Source: Dehalococcoidia bacterium (GTDB taxonomy: Bacteria > Chloroflexota > Dehalococcoidia > SZUA-161). From it: a stretch of DNA of 14,700 nucleotides. This document shows positions 12,410 through 14,700 of the stretch, piece by piece (within the stretch, counting starts at the first letter, position 1; the number at the start of each line of letters is the position of its first letter). Under the pieces are notes generated by a model that had not been told where the DNA came from, did no database searches, and saw nothing but the letters and a program-made list of their open reading frames with translations. The stretch is taken from assembly GCA_030619685.1 (NCBI GenBank), contig JAUXAX010000054.1:1-14700 (forward strand). The letters are read 5' to 3'. A program made the position numbers and the translations under genes.

Positions 12410-13022
12410 GTCTCTTCCGCTCCCCCAGGAGCTCCAGAATCAGCCTCGCCTTCTCTGCCGCTCTCGCCCGATGACTTATTCTGTTCTTCTCCTCAAGCGT
12501 GAGCTCCGCCATCATCCTATCCAGCTCCGGCAAATAGAAAATGGGATCGTAGCCAAAGCCGCCTTCGCCTTTGGAATCAAGCGCTATAATACCTTCACAC
12601 ACACCCTCGCAGGTCTCCACCTTACCCTCTGGCGTGGCGATCGCGATGACACACCTGAAGCGTGCCCCTCTTTCCTCCCAGGGCACGCCGTCAAGCTTCG
12701 CCAGAAGGTAGTCGATCCTTTCCCTGTCCGACACATTCTCCCCGGCATAGCGGCGGGAAAGCGATCCAGGCTCACCCTCCAAGGCATCTACCTCCAGCCC
12801 GGAGTCGTCGGCCAGGGTGATAAGCCCACTCAGCGTAGCGTATGCGGTGGCCTTTTGAATCGCATTCTGCTCCATGCTTGAGCCGGTCTCCTCGATTTCA
12901 TCCGTGATCCTCTCGCCAGCGAGGGTGGTGAGTTCGAAGGGTAGACCGTCAAGCAGCAAAGCATACTCCCGGAGTTTGCCCAGGTTATTGCTGGCCACCA
13001 GAAGCTTCGCTAGCTCACTCAA
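12393..13022 (-). CDS. rdgB: XTP/dITP diphosphatase (RdgB/HAM1 family)
   Basis: The 209-residue housecleaning pyrophosphatase hydrolyses non-canonical purine triphosphates (XTP, ITP, dITP) to monophosphates in the cytoplasm. Family motifs are SNNLGKLREY (11-20), ETGSSMEQNAIQKA (45-58), ADDSGLEVDAL (71-81), GGFGYDPIF (154-162) and the closing SHRARA (183-188). Length is typical. It overlaps the fructose-bisphosphatase gene by eight bases upstream and moaA by 17 bases downstream, so it belongs to the same operon. Confidence 0.95.
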   Translation of the reverse strand: MSELAKLLVASNNLGKLREYALLLDGLPFELTTLAGERITDEIEETGSSMEQNAIQKATAYATLSGLITLADDSGLEVDALEGEPGSLSRRYAGENVSDRERIDYLLAKLDGVPWEERGARFRCVIAIATPEGKVETCEGVCEGIIALDSKGEGGFGYDPIFYLPELDRMMAELTLEEKNRISHRARAAEKARLILELLGERKRHDQTL

Positions 13023-14109
13023 GGTCGGTGAATCTTCCCTCCAGCTTCTTCATCACATGAGGCATGGTGGTGTACTCCATCTCCTCAAGTGGAAGGCGAT
13101 GTGGTTCGAAAGGACCGTGACGGCGCATATACTCGGCAGCGATGTTAGCCATGTGACGCGCTTCGTCAAAGCTAGGATCGTCGAACATATCCCGGGGACC
13201 GACCAATTTGCCACTTGCCAGTTGGAAGCCAGCAGCAATCACTCTGGGGGGCCCATCGAACCGTGAAGGATTGCTTTCGTGTATGGCCACCGGCATGAAT
13301 GGGCCATGGTGCGAGCCCCTCATCCACCCCTCTACCAGGTGCGGATGGCTGAAGGGTTCGAGCACCTCACCTACTGCGGGAAATTCTCCTTGGGCGCGAA
13401 CAATGCAGACCGGGTCATCCTTGCCCACATATCTGCCAGCGATGAGAGCGAGACGCTGCGTCGAGGAAACAGCAGCGATGCTGCCGCTCTCTCGGCTAGA
13501 TACCGATTTTACCATATAGCGGGCGGGGGCACCAATGAAGACCAGCATGTCATAGATCTCCTCAGGGCCATTGAAGGTGATCTTCTTGTGCTCCTTGACG
13601 TCCTGCACCTCGAAAGAGAATCCACTGTGCATGTTGGGGGCAATTACCAGCCCGATGGTGTTGAAGGGGTCAGCGAACATCTTATATAGGGACATATTCC
13701 AGGCCCCTGCCGATGTCTTGTCCGCCATGAAGACGATTACCGGCTCGGATGGGCGCTCCTCGAACTCCATCTCCGCCACCCCGGGCCCCATCCCCTTTAC
13801 GTTTCCCGAGAAGGCATCGGCAAGCAGGTCCTGCCCTGCTCCGTAAAGCCCCATCTTCCTGGCAAGCTCAGTACCAGCGACAAAGGTATCCCAGGCCAGT
13901 TTGTGGATGCGCTCATTCTCCTCCCCTTGCTCGTGGGTCATGATGAGCTGGAGGTCATCGCCACAGCGGGTGACATGGAAATCAACCAGCAATCCATCCT
14001 TCTTCGCCTTCTCCAAGCACTCCCGGGCCATAGCCAATATGTCAGGATGGGAACTGGAATGCCCCACATACCCACCAATGTCAGCCTTGATTACACTTAA
14101 GGTGATCAT
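13015..14109 (-). CDS. fbp: Bifunctional fructose-1,6-bisphosphate aldolase/phosphatase (class V, archaeal type)
   Basis: The 364-residue enzyme makes fructose 6-phosphate directly from triose phosphates in gluconeogenesis, a type found in archaea and in deep-branching or anaerobic autotrophic bacteria. Signature parts are the N-terminal SVIKADIGGYVGHSSSHPD (5-23) with metal ligand D10, the CGDDL pair D51-D52, the FMADKTSAGAWN block (128-138), KMFADPFNTIGLV (143-155), and GRYVGKDDPV...GEFPAVGEVLEPF (225-253). The Y-x-x-K pair in ARYMVKSV (Y198, K201) aligns by pattern with the Schiff-base lysine and assisting tyrosine of the family. GGAGG lies seven bases before the ATG. It leads the tightly packed run fbp-rdgB-moaA-rnhA/moaC. 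Confidence 0.93.
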   Translation of the reverse strand: MITLSVIKADIGGYVGHSSSHPDILAMARECLEKAKKDGLLVDFHVTRCGDDLQLIMTHEQGEENERIHKLAWDTFVAGTELARKMGLYGAGQDLLADAFSGNVKGMGPGVAEMEFEERPSEPVIVFMADKTSAGAWNMSLYKMFADPFNTIGLVIAPNMHSGFSFEVQDVKEHKKITFNGPEEIYDMLVFIGAPARYMVKSVSSRESGSIAAVSSTQRLALIAGRYVGKDDPVCIVRAQGEFPAVGEVLEPFSHPHLVEGWMRGSHHGPFMPVAIHESNPSRFDGPPRVIAAGFQLASGKLVGPRDMFDDPSFDEARHMANIAAEYMRRHGPFEPHRLPLEEMEYTTMPHVMKKLEGRFTDLE

Positions 14110-14243
14110 CTTCCACCCTCCTTCTTTAGTTTGGGTCTAGTTGCGTTTATGGATTTAATCGAGTTTACGCGATTGCTCGCCAACCGCAGCGATACACCTT
14201 TGAGCATCCTCTGAATCGGTGTTTGTCACTCCCAGCTTTTCTG
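14110..14243 (-). other. Gap between cobO and fbp
   Basis: The 134-base gap holds the fbp ribosome site (minus-strand GGAGG, complement of 14117-14121). A possible weak promoter on the minus strand (TTGGCG, 19 bases, TTAAAT) is present but too poor to call. No hairpin with a T-run and no small gene are evident. Confidence 0.3.
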
Positions 14244-14700
14244 CTAGTAGTCAAGGCCGGGCCGAGCCTTGATCCCCCTGTCAAAGGGGTGCTTTATCGC
14301 CACCATCTCGGTTACCAGATCAGCGAGTTCTATCAGCCTTTTGTCAGCATAGCGACCTGTGAGGATAAGCTCCACATTCTCCGGCTTGTCCTCGATTAGC
14401 TTGATCACCTCGTCGAGCCCCACAAGCCCCCACGCGGAAGCTACATTCACCTCGTCAAGCACCACCAGGTCGTACTTGCCGCTGAGCAGCGCCTCCCGGG
14501 CAGCATCGAGCGCCCTTCTCGCCTCCTTCCTATCCTCCTCCTCCACATTATTGGGGTCGACAAAGCTTACTCTGCCAAAAACAGCTAGGGTAACATTGGG
14601 AAGGCGAGCTAAGGTCTTCTGTTCACCGTAAGGGTAATTGCCCTTCATAAAATGGATGATGCAAACTCGAAAGCCATGTCCCAAGGCACGTACTATCACA
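14244..14700 (-). CDS. cobO: Corrinoid adenosyltransferase (CobO/CobA type), N-terminus outside the window
   Basis: The visible 151 residues match the body of ATP:cob(I)alamin/cobyrinic-acid adenosyltransferase, which attaches the adenosyl ligand to corrinoids. Seen are ALGHGFRVCIIHFMKGNYPYGE, the KYDLVVLDEVNVASAWGL block, NVELILTGRYADKRLIELADL, and the final VTEMVAIKHPFDRGIKARPGLDY, all typical. The N-terminal P-loop expected about 20 residues earlier lies beyond base 14700, so the first visible methionine is internal. It is read in the direction of fbp, with a 134-base gap. Confidence 0.9.
   Translation of the reverse strand, partial: VIVRALGHGFRVCIIHFMKGNYPYGEQKTLARLPNVTLAVFGRVSFVDPNNVEEEDRKEARRALDAAREALLSGKYDLVVLDEVNVASAWGLVGLDEVIKLIEDKPENVELILTGRYADKRLIELADLVTEMVAIKHPFDRGIKARPGLDY

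Overview
The window reads as a bacterial chromosome segment carrying an island of tailed-phage virion genes. The best guess at the host is an uncultured anaerobic member of the Chloroflexota, possibly Dehalococcoidia-like. That guess rests on gene content: a bifunctional archaeal-type fructose-1,6-bisphosphate aldolase/phosphatase, a UPF0280 protein, corrinoid adenosyltransferase, and molybdopterin genes. It is an inference, not proof.

Left flank (1-2050). The tail of a UPF0280/ApbE-like gene on the + strand converges on a two-gene minus-strand operon. That operon holds a divergent PlsY-like membrane acyltransferase and a membrane family-2 glycosyltransferase, joined TAG-ATG, which suggests synthesis of a glycosylated, acylated lipid. 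A clear sigma-70-type promoter for it lies at 2021-2049.

Phage island (about 2199-10470, all + strand). A good promoter (TTGACA-18-TACTAT, 2199-2228) leads into: a coiled-coil scaffold-like protein, an HK97-fold-type major capsid protein, a small protein, a head-tail adaptor-like protein, a second small protein sharing a C-terminal motif with the first, a 49-residue membrane protein, the N-terminal part of a large propeller-plus-hub tail protein, a small virion protein, a coiled-coil protein, a tail fibre with a C1q-like tip, a 29-codon mini-ORF, a repeat protein whose C-terminal half looks like the missing end of the hub, a small conserved phage protein, and a frameshifted small gene. I see no terminase, portal, protease, tape measure, tail tube, integrase, repressor or endolysin here. 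The island is either a remnant, part of a larger split locus, or a domesticated structural set. It is also marked by insertions: a MITE-like element between scaffold and capsid genes, five GTAGGGGC-type hairpins in gene gaps, and a duplicated gene start.

Right flank (10557-14700, minus strand). Reading with the genes, a partial cobO, then fructose-bisphosphate aldolase/phosphatase, XTP/dITP diphosphatase, moaA, and a single-ORF fusion of RNase HI with MoaC. The last four overlap or nearly abut and look like one operon. MoaA and the MoaC half catalyse the first two steps of molybdopterin synthesis.

The most interesting points are the split and rearranged tail hub gene, the RNase HI-MoaC fusion, the hairpin placed between a Shine-Dalgarno sequence and the hub start codon, and the decoy-like duplicated gene start.
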